From positions 212,501-252,500 of the forward strand of contig JACVTC010000126.1 of assembly GCA_016946835.1 (NCBI GenBank): a stretch of DNA of 40,000 nt, in the 5' to 3' direction. Both the position numbers and the translations under genes were made by a program. This DNA comes from Neocallimastix lanati (nom. inval.) (lineage: Eukaryota > Neocallimastigomycota > Neocallimastigomycetes > Neocallimastigales > Neocallimastigaceae). Below are positions 1 to 18,271 of this stretch, piece by piece (position 1 is the stretch's first letter; every line of letters starts with the position of its first letter). The notes under the pieces are model-generated. The model saw only the letters and a program-made list of their open reading frames with translations, was not told the DNA's origin and ran no database searches.

Positions 1-119
1 CAAAGTATAGTATTAATAATTATTATAAATGCTAATATAAAATAACCCTATTATTTAAATTAAAATATCTAAAAAATAGTTGAATATTATCATTGATACT
101 TTTTTTTTTTTTTTTTTTT

Positions 120-1703
120 TTAATCAAATGTTGCTGAATAATTCCTTGATATAGCATCAGTTTTTAAAATTATATCTTCTGAATCTTTTGAAGTTCTATA
201 ATGATAATTATAAATTTTTCGATAGAATGATAGAATTTTTTTATTATTCTTTGATTTTTCATTTATATTGGTTTTATTTTTTGCATTTTCATTCATATTG
301 GTATTATTAATTGTATTTTCATTTATATTTTTATTTATATTTTCATTTTTATTAATCTCACAATTTGATGTTACTAAAACTGAATTATTACTCATGTAAA
401 AGTCATCATTTCGTATTTGACTTGAAATAATACTATCTCTATCTCCACTTCGATCAGTACTAATAATTCTAAATCCATATAATATTATATAATTAAAAAT
501 GTAAAAAAAATATTAACAAATTCAGGAAGTGCAAGATTAAAATTGTAATCATCAATTCTTAAGGAATTGGTTATGATGATGAATATAAAGTATAATATAT
601 TTATGTAAAAGAATATAACTACAAATCGAAGGTCATAGTAAGTTAATTTTAAATTCCATTCAATGAAAATTAAAAACAATCCTAATATTATTTCAATAAA
701 TTTTAATGTATATAAAATAATTATCATAATTTTCCCAATAGTTCGTTTCATTTTACAAATTTTAAAATTTATTGTATCATTGTGTATTTTGTTCTCTATA
801 TCAAAGGAACTCAACCCTAGCAACCCATATAAAATAGTATCAATTAAAATCAGGAATAAAAGAAAAATATATCGATTTTTGCTAATCCATGTCAATAATT
901 TAACATTTTTTTCTGGTATATTAATTATCAACTTATATAATAAAGGTTTCATATATAAAGTTGAACCAAAAAAAAATAGTATATATTTAAAATAACATTT
1001 CATACTATTTAATTCTCCCAATTTTGTGAAAAAAGGTGACATCGTAATAATTAATCCAATAATGACAATAACCCAAAAATCCCGAGGTAAGAATTTGAAA
1101 TAGAATATATATTTATTATTTAAAAGACAGAATAATAAAAGAAGCATGACTACTGAAGCCGTTATAATTATTATGGAAATAACTAATTCCAATGAAGAGC
1201 CTTCATTTTTTATGGATTTGGTTAATTCATAAATACTTTTTATTGTTTCTTCCGCAGTCATTTTATTTTCAAATATATATTCATAGGTATATTTCCTAAA
1301 TAATTCCGAATATTTATTATAATTTTTATATATATTAGCAGGTCTTTCAATTAATTGTATACTTTTAAAGAAATTACAATCCACTATTTGGCATACTTCT
1401 TCATCATCATATAAACTTATAATAGGTGAATATTTATTGTTTTTAATAAGATATTTTATATGCATTTCTCTTGAAGTTAAATATTCCAAAGCTTTAATGG
1501 TTTCTGCTCTTTTTTCTTTTTTTGAATATTTATTAATTCCTAGATTGTGACCTCCTAAGATAGATCCTGATATTCCTTCTTTAACTCCTGGAAGAATAGA
1601 TGTTGCATAATTATTTTTAGTACTCCAAGTCTTTAAAAATAAAAAATTTCCATCCTCGATTTTTTTATTAACGAAATCTAAGTTTAAATGATATATGTCA
1701 TCT

Positions 1704-1754
<51 letters not shown>

Positions 1755-3182
1755 TATTTTTTAGTCATATTATTAAGTGATAATTTATTTAGAAAAAATA
1801 AAAAAAAAAAAAAATAATAATAAATATATTGATAGTAAATATAATAATAGTAATAATATATCATATATATATGTATATTAGTAAATTTTAATTAATCGTT
1901 TAATAATTATATTTTGCTAATTAATTATAATTAAAATAACCTAAAAATAATTTTTCCTTTATTTCTTTTATTTTTTTTAAAGCATTAAGAGCTTCTGAAC
2001 TTAATAATGATGGAAATGGAGATAGTACTGAATTTCTATAAGAATATATAAATTCATATATTGAACAAAATCCCATTTCACTTTCTTTATGTTAAATTTA
2101 ATAATAATTTAATAATAATAGCAATAATATAAATATATATATTAATATGTATATATATATATATATGGAATAATCATACTTTATTTATAATTATGTATTT
2201 TTATTAGCTTTTTTTTTTTTTTTTGAAGTTTTTGAGTAAAATTTCTATTTACCAGGAAAAAGACCATTATATACAATAAAATCGGTATTATTTCGTTTTA
2301 TTTCTTCATTTAAAATATACACTCCACTATCAATTAATTCATCCCATGTTTTTGGAATATTTCTGTTATATTTATTTAAGAAATTTGAATTACTTATTAA
2401 AATGGAATAATCAATTGTCAATGGCTTTTAAATATTTATTAAATAAAAATGATTTTATTATATGGAAATATGTACATATAATATATTTTTAAATATTTTT
2501 AAATATATATATATGTTTTATAATTATATATTTTATTAATACTGTTATTATATTGTATACGTATTATTATTATTATTATTATTTTTACAATTCCAACTAA
2601 TTTATCATTATGAAATCCAGTTTGTGTAGTAATACCAGGAATATATAAATCAATATGTTCCTTTGATAATACGTCTTGTAAATCTAATAAATAAGGTTCA
2701 AAATGGGAAGTATAGATATTATCATAGAAAATTATATCATATTTATCTGATTTTCTATTAAATAATGATTCCAATGTTTCTTCATAACTTTTAACTGTTG
2801 CTGTAGAATTTAAACGTGATAAATAGGTTAAATCTATTGTTATATTATAACCATTATTTTTAGAATATTGATTAAAATCAGAAACCATCGGTGAATATAT
2901 TGAATTTCCACCATTCATTGATAATGCAATAGCATTAATTGTAACCCCATTTCCTCTATCTTGAATATTGATTTATATTTTTTATTTAAAAATTTATTAT
3001 TTATAAGATAATTATAAATAAAAAAAAAAAAAATTTTTTTTTTAAATAGAATAAAATAAATTATTTGCATTTATGAATAAATTTGTAATAGTAATAATAA
3101 TAATAATATATTAAACGGTATAATTACATAAATTAACTAATATTATTAATAATAAAAATATGAATTGAATCGAAGGTTTCAT
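120..3182 (-). CDS. Class C (GABA-B-like) GPCR with solute-binding-protein ectodomain; five exons, one frameshift
   Basis: I reconstructed five exons on the minus strand: 3182-3128, 2959-2589, 2424-2253, 2084-1941 and 1701-120. Each junction is GT..AG and keeps frame. Exon 1 encodes a signal peptide starting MKPSIQFIFLLLIILVNL. Exons 2 to 5 encode a type 1/2 periplasmic-binding-like ectodomain, with blocks such as GNGVTINAIALSMNGG, LVGIPLTIDYSILI, PKTWDELIDSG and ILPGVKEGISGSILGG. Exon 5 then carries seven hydrophobic helices from about 1192 down to 490, including a conserved-looking Cys at the start of helix 3 (KCYFKYILFFFG). The family couples ligand binding to G proteins at the plasma membrane, and anaerobic fungi carry many such receptors. 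Within TM7 the frame breaks: the helix runs into a stop at 485-487, while the frame shifted by one continues through a hydrophilic, Asn/Lys-rich tail to a stop at 120-122. One extra T in the run of eight at 503-510 would join them. Ligand unknown. Family call firm; functional status open. Confidence 0.82.
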
Positions 3183-4129
3183 CCTTATAGTTTCATTGAT
3201 AAAAAAATATAGTATATATATGTTTATAGACTAATTATGATGATATTATCATAATGCTTTTTATTAATGTATAGTTTTAATAATATCCGTATTATAATTT
3301 TAATACTATTAAAAATAAGAGAAAAAAAAATAATAAAAAGAAAGGAATATTTACATAATAATATAAAAATAAATTTTTTCTATTAAAAAAAAAAAAAAAA
3401 AAAAAATTAAACTTATTTAAAAAATTATAATTTAAAATTATTATTAATCTTTTTATATATATATAAATTTTTTTACCATAAATTAAAATCATAACTTTAA
3501 TATTTATTTATTTATTTTTTTTTTTTTTTTAAATTTATAATTTTATAATTATTTAATAAAATATTTATATGTATATATATATTGAAAATTAAACAGATAA
3601 GCCTAATTTTAAAAATATCTAATATTTATAAAATCTAAATTTATATTATTTTTAGAAAAATTAAATTGTTAAAAATACTTTATTATTGTTTATCAAGATT
3701 TATTATATTAATGATTAGTTAAGAATTGTTCATTCTGATTAAGCTAAAATTGTCCTACATAATTTATATTATTACATTTTGTATATAATAAATACATTTA
3801 TCTACATTATTTCTTTACAGTTAATTTTTATAAATAATGTGCCATATTTCTATTTTTTACATTGAAGCATATCTGTATATATATTAGCAAAAAATATTCT
3901 AAATTATGATTTTACTGTTAAGGTTTAATTAACTTTTATTTGGTAAAATTAATAATTATAAATATATCAAACTTTATTTCTAACATATTTATTTAAAATT
4001 GATAGTAAAAACAAATACTTAAAATATTTCTTCAAATGATTACAATAATGCATATAATATAGAATCTAGTAATACATCAAGAAGTATTTTTTACCATTTA
4101 AAAAATTTTTTAAACTATTTTTAAAAATC
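3183..4129. other. AT-rich spacer upstream of the receptor gene
   Basis: There is no supportable gene here. The stretch holds poly(A)/poly(T) runs (for example 3386-3406 and 3518-3530) and short TA repeats. The part nearest the receptor start (3183-3300) is presumably its promoter, but no motif is clear. The last 120 bases may include the edge of the neighbouring Ty1/copia remnant; no terminal repeat was recognised. Confidence 0.5.
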
Positions 4130-5060
4130 AAAGTAAAAATACAAATAAAATTAACCATGAAAACAAAAAAATTACTTCTTGGACTCTAGATTCCGGTACA
4201 ACATACCATATGACTGGTATAAAGGAAAATTGGATTAAATTCAAAAGATTGCTATGAAAAAATTTATTCCGCAAATGGAACATACCCACATCCAAGAAGT
4301 ATTGGAACATATGTTGGATATATAAATGAAAAGGGTAAGCTGTAAGGTATTTTTCCATGTACCTAAACAATTCAGAAAAAAATTTCAAGAATAGTATCCT
4401 TCCAGGAATTTTTGTTGGATATGCAAATAATTCCACTGTATATAAAATATATGCTATTAATAATGATAAATTTTGTTTTCTTCTGTTCTGTAGTTTTCTC
4501 TGAAATTTCTCCGAATAATGCTTCTGAACTTCTTTCGTCTCCGCATTTTATAAATTTCATTTCCTATTCTGAATCCAAAGAAAGTAACGATGTAGATTCA
4601 ATTATATTCAATGATAATAACAACAACAATATTAATAATAATAATAATAATAATAATTGTTTATTTAATATTAATTTAAATAATATTGATAATTACAATG
4701 ATAAATATAATAATATGAATATGAATAACAATAATAAAATTTAAATAAAATAATTTAAATAATAATAATTGTTTCAAAGATAGTAGAAATAATACCAATA
4801 TTATTTCCAATAACCAGGCGTCAAAAATTATATAAAGTCCTTTTGGAAACTCAATAAAGCTTTATATAGCCTTAAACAATCAGATCTCTAGTGGTTTCAA
4901 AACTATTTGTAAGAATTTTATTCTACTTAATTCCGATATTCCGATTCTTACATCATAAACAAAAACAATAAATCAAGATTAAGTTATATGTGTCATCGGT
5001 TTATATGTCAATGATATGATTATGAAAAAATTAAATATCTTAAAAATATAAAAAATATAT
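4130..5060 (+). mobile_element. Degraded Ty1/copia retrotransposon (protease, integrase tail and RT fragments)
   Basis: Three Ty1/copia landmarks occur in the right order on the plus strand, but in different frames and with stops between them. At 4174-4212 the reading TSWTLDSGTTYHMTG matches the copia aspartic protease core (W-x-LDSG-(A/T)-xxHM). At about 4404-4470, GIFVGYANNSTVYKIY matches the element's integrase C-terminal 'FxGY...YKIY' block. At 4850-4885, LNKALYSLKQS matches the RT 'LxKALYGLKQS' block, and at 4989-5025 VIGLYVNDMIM matches the RT active-site block, with Asn in place of the first Asp of YVDD. A poly-Asn stretch (4620-4740) sits between integrase and RT. Spacing is far below that of a full element (about 4.5 kb of gag-pol), so large parts are deleted. 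No LTRs or target duplication were seen. It cannot encode a working polyprotein. Confidence 0.8.
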
Positions 5061-5556
5061 TCTTTAAATGTTCATAAAAATAAAATATTCTTTCTATTAA
5101 TATAAAAATTAAAATTAAAGGTTTTATATATATATCTTTAAAAAATAAATACAAATAAAAAATTTAATAAAAAAAAAATTCAATAAATATAAAATATTCA
5201 AATAAAAATTAAAAAATTTTTTTTAATCTTCTATTTTTGTTTATTTGATTTTTTCATTTAATTTATATATATATATACGCCACATTAATGAATGATAAAA
5301 TAAAGGACGTCATAATTCACATAAAGCCTCATGGGGAAATGCAACATATATATATATTATTATATACTATTTTTATAAAACGTGGATAAAATAGACCAAT
5401 AATTTTATAAATATTTATTTCGTAATAAGAAAAAAAAAATATATATATTTTATTAAATCATTGTATAAAAAATTTTGTATATATTAAAATAATATTATGT
5501 TTATAAATAATAAATTATAGTATTGTTATAATTAATACAATAAAACAATAAAACAA

Positions 5557-5591
<35 letters not shown>

Positions 5592-6013
5592 CTAAATAAA
5601 TAAATAAATATATAAATAAATAAATGTGTTTATAAATAAAACGAAAAATACAATTGGATTTATATTTAAAAAAATTTTTTATACTAAAATATAAATTATA
5701 TTTAAAATTTTTATAAAATTTAATTATTAGAATTATAAATATTATTTTTAAAATTTAAATTTACTTTTAAATTTTACTTTAAAAATTTATTTCAATTCTT
5801 ATAACATTTAAAAAATATAATTAATTTCATAAAATTGTTATAAATGTGTTAAAATTTAAATCAAAAATTAATAATAAAATAAATAAACAATTTAAATTAG
5901 AATTTCATTAAATTATTTAAATTATAATTAAACGATATTTTAATTTATTTTTAAATAAGGGGAATAAATAAATTAAAATTTTTAAATTATTTGTAAATGC
6001 TCATTATCTTCAG

Positions 6014-6056
<43 letters not shown>

Positions 6057-6255
6057 AATAATAATAATTAAATTACACAATTATATAATTAACAAATTTT
6101 TGAAAATAAAATTAAAGCAAATAAAAATATAAATCAATCTGAGAAATCGTATAAATAATAAAATTTAAAAATAAATATATCCAATAAAAAAAATAATAAA
6201 AATTAATTTCTCGATTCAAAATTACATTTTCATTTTTACTTAATGTATAAATAAA
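5061..6255. other. AT-rich spacer and upstream region of the P5B ATPase gene
   Basis: No gene is supported. It contains a tetranucleotide AAAT array at about 5556-5625 with a few interruptions, and a pure poly(T) run of about 34 bases at 6018-6051. A slightly more complex patch lies at 5279-5350. The final 200 bases before the ATPase ATG are A-rich, as usual for leaders in this DNA. Confidence 0.5.
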
Positions 6256-13294
<7,039 letters not shown>

Positions 13295-13370
13295 AATAAA
13301 AAAAATATATATATATATATATATATATAAACCATATAAAAAAAATAAAATATAATACAATAATATACAA

Positions 13371-13402
<32 letters not shown>

Positions 13403-13529
13403 GAGAAGATAAAGATACAAGGGGAAATATATAGTGAGAGAGTGTGCGAGAAAAAAAAATTATTTCTAACAGTATTTTAAAAAATTTTAAGTATTTTTTT
13501 TTTTTAGTATAATTCACAAATAAAAATGT

Positions 13530-13573
<44 letters not shown>

Positions 13574-13984
13574 ATTTTTTTTATTATTAAAAATATTTAA
13601 TATTTTTCAATATTATTATTATTATTATTAATATTTTTGCTTTTTAGTAAAATATTTACTATTCATATTTTATTTATGATTAGAATTTTTTTTTTTTATT
13701 TATATATAACGAAAATAAATAAATAAATAAAATTAATAAATAAATAAATAACTAATTAATTAATTAACTAATTAATTAATAAATAAATTAATCAAAATAA
13801 AAATAAAGTACCAATTTAAATAGGTATGATGTAGATGTAATGCAAATATATAATGTGAACAGGGGTGATATGTCTTATATTTACATATATATATGGAATT
13901 AATAAAAAAAAAAAAAATTTTTTTTTTCATAATAATCAATAAAAAAATTTAAAAAAAAAAAAAAAATAATATTCTACTTTTTTT
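13295..13984. other. AT-rich spacer downstream of the ATPase
   Basis: This holds TA repeats, poly(A) runs (13373-13397, 13530-13570) and TAAA/TTAA-type short repeats (13715-13800). Nothing resembling a gene was seen. It should contain the ATPase 3' untranslated region, but no distinctive polyadenylation signal can be picked in this composition. Confidence 0.5.
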
Positions 13985-14490
13985 TTTTATTAATGTTATT
14001 GATATCATCATCATCCTTTTCAATTTTAAAATTTTAATAATATCTTCATGATCATATCGATATGCCCATTGATATGGTGTATAATAACAACTATATTTTA
14101 CTCTCTCTTTATTTATATTCAAATTATATAGATATTATTCTCAATGGAAAATATCATCTATATAATACTAACAGAAACAGATCAATGGGGTATATTACCA
14201 GCTTTTTATTCCTTATTTTATATTAATTAACTTTTTCAATGAAAAGTTTATTTTTTAAAGTTAATATCTTGATGTCTTTTTTTTATACATGTATGCATTA
14301 AAATGATGTATAATTTATCCTCTGTTTCATTATCATTAATTAAATCTACAATGCTTTTAAATTAAAAAGTTTTAATAATTTTTTTTTCCATATTCAGATT
14401 GAATATTATTAAAGGCGAATCACCATACTATTCTCCTCCTCCTCCTCCTTTATTATTTAATTTAGTTAGGAAGAAAGAATGAATCTTTTT
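13985..14490 (-). pseudogene. Ankyrin-repeat protein remnant
   Basis: Reading the minus strand, several ankyrin-like pieces follow each other in changing frames: a Gly-run then YGDSPLIIFNLNMEKKIIK (about 14450-14370), LINDNETEDKLYIILMHTC with a following DINFKK (about 14340-14240), and YYTPYQWAYRYDHEDIIKIL (about 14090-14020). The last fits an ankyrin helix pair, and the Gly-rich lead-in resembles the Gly/Glu linker of the intact ankyrin protein at 31083-35048. Stops and frame changes between the pieces rule out a working protein. Each piece alone is weak; their order and shared strand make the call reasonable. Confidence 0.55.
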
Positions 14491-14972
14491 TTTTTTTTTT
14501 CATTATTATTACTATCATATAAAATTTACAGTTTAATAATTTGCTTGAGGATTTTTTACTATTTTGTGTGATATATATAATTTTTTTTTTTTTTTTTTTG
14601 AATTATAAACTAAATAAAAATGAGTTAATACTTTTTTTTATAAAAAAAAAAAAAAAATTATTATATAAAAATTTAAACTATATTTTTTCCATAATAAAAA
14701 TTTATAAATAAGAACTGTCCAAATTCAAATACAAGAGCTAAATAATCCAATTACAGTTTAAACCTTGCAATAATACTTGATTATTCGAAGCGGATGGTAT
14801 TACCTTCTCGTAAAAGGTTACTTCTATTCTCTGGCTCAACCTGATTATCGTTATATATATATATATATATATTTAAATTTTTAAATATATCTTTTTATTT
14901 ATACTTCGATAGTACGTTTTTTTTTCTATATTTTAATAATAGTAATAATAATATCTGATTTTATTTATTAAT

Positions 14973-15003
<31 letters not shown>

Positions 15004-15272
15004 GAGAATTTTTAATTGCAGTTTTTGTTAGACTTTTCGGTATTTCAAAACAATGCTTTTATTTGTTTTTTCACTAACATTATTATTAGCTAATCTATTA
15101 TTATGAACATCGTTAAATATTATTTATATTCGGTTTATCAGTGTTATCAAAACATTACTGTTTAAATTATTAGAACTATTGGTAACCTATAAATTTTGTA
15201 TTTTCAAATTCTAATACAGTAATACTTTTATAATAAATAGTTTTTTTTTTTTTTTAAAAAAAAAATTTTAAA
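14491..15272. other. Spacer with poly(T) tracts, no recognised gene
   Basis: A moderately complex patch at 14700-14835 has open stretches on both strands interrupted by stops, and I recognise none of them. It is not a tRNA (no T-loop/B-box consensus). A minus-strand stretch at 15110-15030 reads as a short Asn-rich peptide, also unrecognised. Poly(T) runs lie at 14580-14599 and 14979-15003. Confidence 0.4.
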
Positions 15273-15509
15273 TTAATTCTTATTAATATCTATGAATACT
15301 TTAAATAAATTTTCAGTGCATTTATTTAAATTACATGTATCATCCAAAATTTTAATATAATCAAATATCAAATATAGATATAATTCACTTTTAATTAGTC
15401 TGTCCTTTTAACTAAAAGCTTGAACTAGAGTTTTAAATATATGGTAAAAATTCATTATATTTTGGTAGTTCGTTATAAATTGAATAATCTCAATGATCCA
15501 TAAGGATTA

Positions 15510-15520
<11 letters not shown>
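15273..15520 (-). pseudogene. Remnant of Cys-rich secreted family (kin to 17210 and 37350 genes)
   Basis: An open 44-codon stretch at 15407-15273 (minus) contains ILDDTCNLNKCTENLFKVFI. It has the same spacing as LLKDTCKSEICINATREYI in the 37350 pseudogene and KNTCGSKKCVNAAIKGF in the 17210 gene: Thr-Cys, four residues, Cys, then a helix. Upstream in other frames lies IYNELPKYNEFLPYI, which could correspond to the LPxC region of those proteins. There are stops and at least one frame change between the two parts and no start codon. Assignment rests on one short motif, so it is tentative. Confidence 0.42.
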
Positions 15521-15543
<23 letters not shown>

Positions 15544-15994
15544 GAATTGTAGTTTGATTTACGAAATCCTTATTTGAAAGGTTTAATATTTTATTTCTTT
15601 ATCTTAAATATTTTCTTAATCCTATATTGATTATTATTATTTTCAATATAGCTGGAGATAATTCGGATGAAATATTAAGATTTTTTTTTATTTTATTATT
15701 ATTGTTCTATTTGAACAAATAATATTTTATTAATTATGTTTTATATAATATACATGTAATTAATAAATGAATTAATAAAAAAAAAAAGTTCGTTATAATT
15801 GCGGCTATAAAAATATTTATAATTTATAAAAAAAAAAAAAATTTTTTTAAAATATTTAATCTCGTAGTTGTTAACTAATCTATTAGAATATTCTATTATC
15901 TATTTATTATTGAATTTAAAAACTTTTAAAAATATATATTATATAAATAATATAATTTATTAAAAAAATAAATAAATAAATAAATATTATTAAA
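15521..15994. other. AT-rich spacer
   Basis: It has a poly(T) run at 15517-15543, short open stretches without recognisable similarity, and TAAA-type repeats just before the ATG at 15995. No gene is supported. Confidence 0.4.
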
Positions 15995-16510
15995 ATGAAA
16001 TTATTATTTGTATTTATTTTAACCACGTTAATAGATAATATTGTTGGCTCAATAGATTGAGGTTTATACCTTGAATTAGACCACACTAAAGAATATGCGT
16101 ACATGACTAGTAAATTATGTAACGAAGTATTTATTTATTCAAAAATCACTGAAGAAATATTATTTTATAAAGATTCCATTTTAAAACAAAAAATTTTACA
16201 TATTAATCAAATTAACATTCCTGGTACTAATGATAGTGAAATATTTAATGAAGAAGATTCTAAAATTTATTGCCGAAACTTAAAAATTTAAATATTATAG
16301 AACGCTTAATTATTAGGGATTAGATATTTAAATATAAGAGTTTCTACACTTGGAGTCACTAATCAGGAATTATATATTTCTCATGATGATTATGATCTTT
16401 TACTTACTAATCAGGAATTATATATTTCTCATGATGATTATGATCTTTTACTTTCTAAACACAATACAAAGACTATAATAGTGGATATCTTAAGCTTGAT
16501 AGTGTATTAA
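15995..16510 (+). pseudogene. Secreted-protein-like ORF interrupted by stops, with a 16-aa tandem repeat
   Basis: An ATG at 15995 opens a convincing signal-peptide-like start (MKLLFVFILTTLIDNIVGS). TGA at 16058-16060 interrupts it after 21 codons. The same frame stays open for 76 codons to TAA at 16289, meets two more stops (16298 and 16307), then is open again to 16510. That last part holds a perfect 48-bp tandem duplication coding twice for TNQELYISHDDYDLLL (16358-16405 and 16406-16453). Persistence of one frame across about 500 bases suggests a recently decayed gene rather than chance. Product unknown; not matched to any family. If the first TGA were read through, or an internal ATG at 16103 used, a short protein could still form, but without the signal peptide. 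Confidence 0.5.
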
Positions 16511-16606
16511 ATGAATGAATTAAATGACTCATATAAATGCATTGAAATGATGCAAATATAATCACTACAATAATTGATACTTCTAATATGTAAATCTTTT
16601 TTAAGT

Positions 16607-16832
16607 TTTTTCAAATTTATATTTCTATACAATTTCAATTGATATGAGAAGTAAAATAAAAATTAATATTAAAAATAAATATATATATCAAAAATAAATT
16701 TGATAATTCGAAATAAAAATTTTTCAAATTTATATTTCTATACAATTTCAATTGATATGAGAAGTAAAATAAAAATTAATATTAAAAATAAATATATATA
16801 TCAAAAATAAATTTGATAATTCGAAATAAAAA
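16607..16832. repeat. 113-bp direct tandem duplication
   Basis: Two copies, 16607-16719 and 16720-16832, appear identical by eye, starting TTTTTCAAATTTATATTTCT. Each unit is non-coding AT-rich sequence. The identity implies a recent event or assembly duplication. Confidence 0.9.
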
Positions 16833-16893
16833 TCTATTTTAACACTTTTATATATATATATATATATATTAGATTTGGCATTTCTTTTTTTAA

Positions 16894-16924
<31 letters not shown>

Positions 16925-17209
16925 GAAATTTTTTATTATTATTTTGTTTTATTAATGTACATTTATTTATATATTACACAAGTTTTTAACAATTTATATT
17001 TAAAAATTAATATATAAAATTTATTCTTATTAATACATATTATTTTATATTACTAAACAAAATACAATTCATTGTTATAAATAAATAATTTTTATTTAAT
17101 TTTTATTAAATTAAATTTTAAATAAATTAAATATTGTAGAAAAATGAGATTCAGAATATTTTATCTTTAATTAGAATTATTTTTTTTTTTCAAATCCATT
17201 TTTTTTTTA

Positions 17210-18271
17210 TTAATTACATTTTCCAAATTCACTTTGGCATCCAGCACCACAGTAGGCGCTAGTTTTACCACAGTAACCATATTTACTACAACATTGACCA
17301 TTTGGACATTTACCATACTTTTTACCACACATTCCTTTGGTCGAAATTTTTACATTGGAAGCACTTTTGGCCTTTCCAGTAGTTTTGGTAACTTTCTTAC
17401 TAACTTTACTATTTTTACTATTATTAACTTTTTTGGAACTAGTAACCTTTTTATCAACATTTACCTTTTTGGAAGTAGTAGTCTTTTTAGTATTATTAAC
17501 TTTTTTAGAACTAGTAACCTTTTTATCAACATTTACCTTTTTAGAAGTAGTAGTCTTTTTAGTAATTGTATTCTTTTTTGAAGCACTAGCTTTTGCCTTA
17601 GTAGTAGTATTCTTCTTATTATTATTATTTTTAATAGTAGTAACCTTTTTGTTATCTGCCTTTTTGGTGATGGTGGTCTTTTCAGATTTTTCGGTTTTAG
17701 TCTTCTTTACTTCAGAGTCATTTTTCTTTGGAGTTGTATCCTTGGATTCAGTTGCATCACAAGATTTTAAGATTTTTAATAATTCTTCATAAAATTCATC
17801 AGTTTCAATTTCCCAATCTTTTTTCTTAGCTTCATACTTCTTACTAAATCCCTTAATGGCAGCATTAACACATTTCTTTGAACCACACGTATTCTTTGCA
17901 GCCACTAATATTTTCTTTTCATAATCTTCTTTTTCATCATATTCTTCATTCAGGGCTGAAACAATTAAACACTCCTTACCATCTTCATCTACGCCTTCAA
18001 CTGAAAGGATAGTAGACCCATAACTGGCTAAATGATTTGATGTTTCACATGATATTTCTTCCGGAGTGAGAACACTTTTACATTTTGGTAACAAATCAAA
18101 ATGTTTTTCAAAATAATTTTGACATTTTTCTGAAAAATAGAAATCACTATCACCATATTTACAATCATAGTATTCATTCATTTCCTCTTTACATTCATCT
18201 GGATATTTAATATGACATGAAAGAGCAACTGAAATGCTAATTAAAGATAAAATTCTAGTAAATAATCTCAT
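17210..18271 (-). CDS. Secreted Cys-rich protein with C-terminal CBM18 (hevein-like) chitin-binding domain, 353 aa
   Basis: The start gives a signal peptide, MRLFTRILSLISISVALSC, followed by a cysteine-rich N-terminal module (residues about 20-170) with a TCGSKKC motif. The middle (about 170-310) is a Lys/Thr/Ser/Asn-rich linker that probably is extended and O-glycosylated. The last 40 residues form a complete hevein-type domain with eight Cys, core blocks CPNGQCCSKYGYCG and YCGAGCQSEFGKC, and the aromatic residues expected for chitin or N-acetylglucosamine binding. CBM18 domains bind chitin, so the protein likely sits in or on the cell wall or binds wall fragments; this is inference. No catalytic domain is present. 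The linker contains a nearly perfect 24-residue repeat. A single exon is sufficient. The N-terminal module recurs in the broken gene at 37350-38137, where the C-terminus differs. Confidence 0.88.
   Translation of the reverse strand: MRLFTRILSLISISVALSCHIKYPDECKEEMNEYYDCKYGDSDFYFSEKCQNYFEKHFDLLPKCKSVLTPEEISCETSNHLASYGSTILSVEGVDEDGKECLIVSALNEEYDEKEDYEKKILVAAKNTCGSKKCVNAAIKGFSKKYEAKKKDWEIETDEFYEELLKILKSCDATESKDTTPKKNDSEVKKTKTEKSEKTTITKKADNKKVTTIKNNNNKKNTTTKAKASASKKNTITKKTTTSKKVNVDKKVTSSKKVNNTKKTTTSKKVNVDKKVTSSKKVNNSKNSKVSKKVTKTTGKAKSASNVKISTKGMCGKKYGKCPNGQCCSKYGYCGKTSAYCGAGCQSEFGKCN
17417..17560 (-). repeat. 72-bp in-frame tandem repeat in the Lys/Thr linker
   Basis: Two 72-bp units (17560-17489 and 17488-17417) encode 24 residues each, reading KKTTTSKKVNVDKKVTSSKK plus a short VNN(T/S) tail. 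They keep frame, so linker length could change by repeat slippage without breaking the CBM18 domain. Confidence 0.85.

Noticed and set aside
663-995. Plus-strand ORF of 110 aa
   Set aside because: Antisense of the receptor's transmembrane exon.
4412-4744. 110-aa ORF with a signal-like start and poly-Asn tail
   Set aside because: Its frame crosses the Ty1/copia relic, and the copia 'FVGY...YKIY' block lies in another frame; the hydrophobic start is a frame-shifted reading of it.
14700-14835. Possible tRNA or other RNA gene in a more complex patch
   Set aside because: No GGTTCRAnYC-type B box and no acceptor-stem pairing could be found on either strand.
17234-17792. Thr/Phe/Leu-rich ORFs on the plus strand
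   Set aside because: They are antisense shadows of the CBM18 gene's Lys/Thr linker; the minus frame has a signal peptide and a complete eight-Cys hevein domain.
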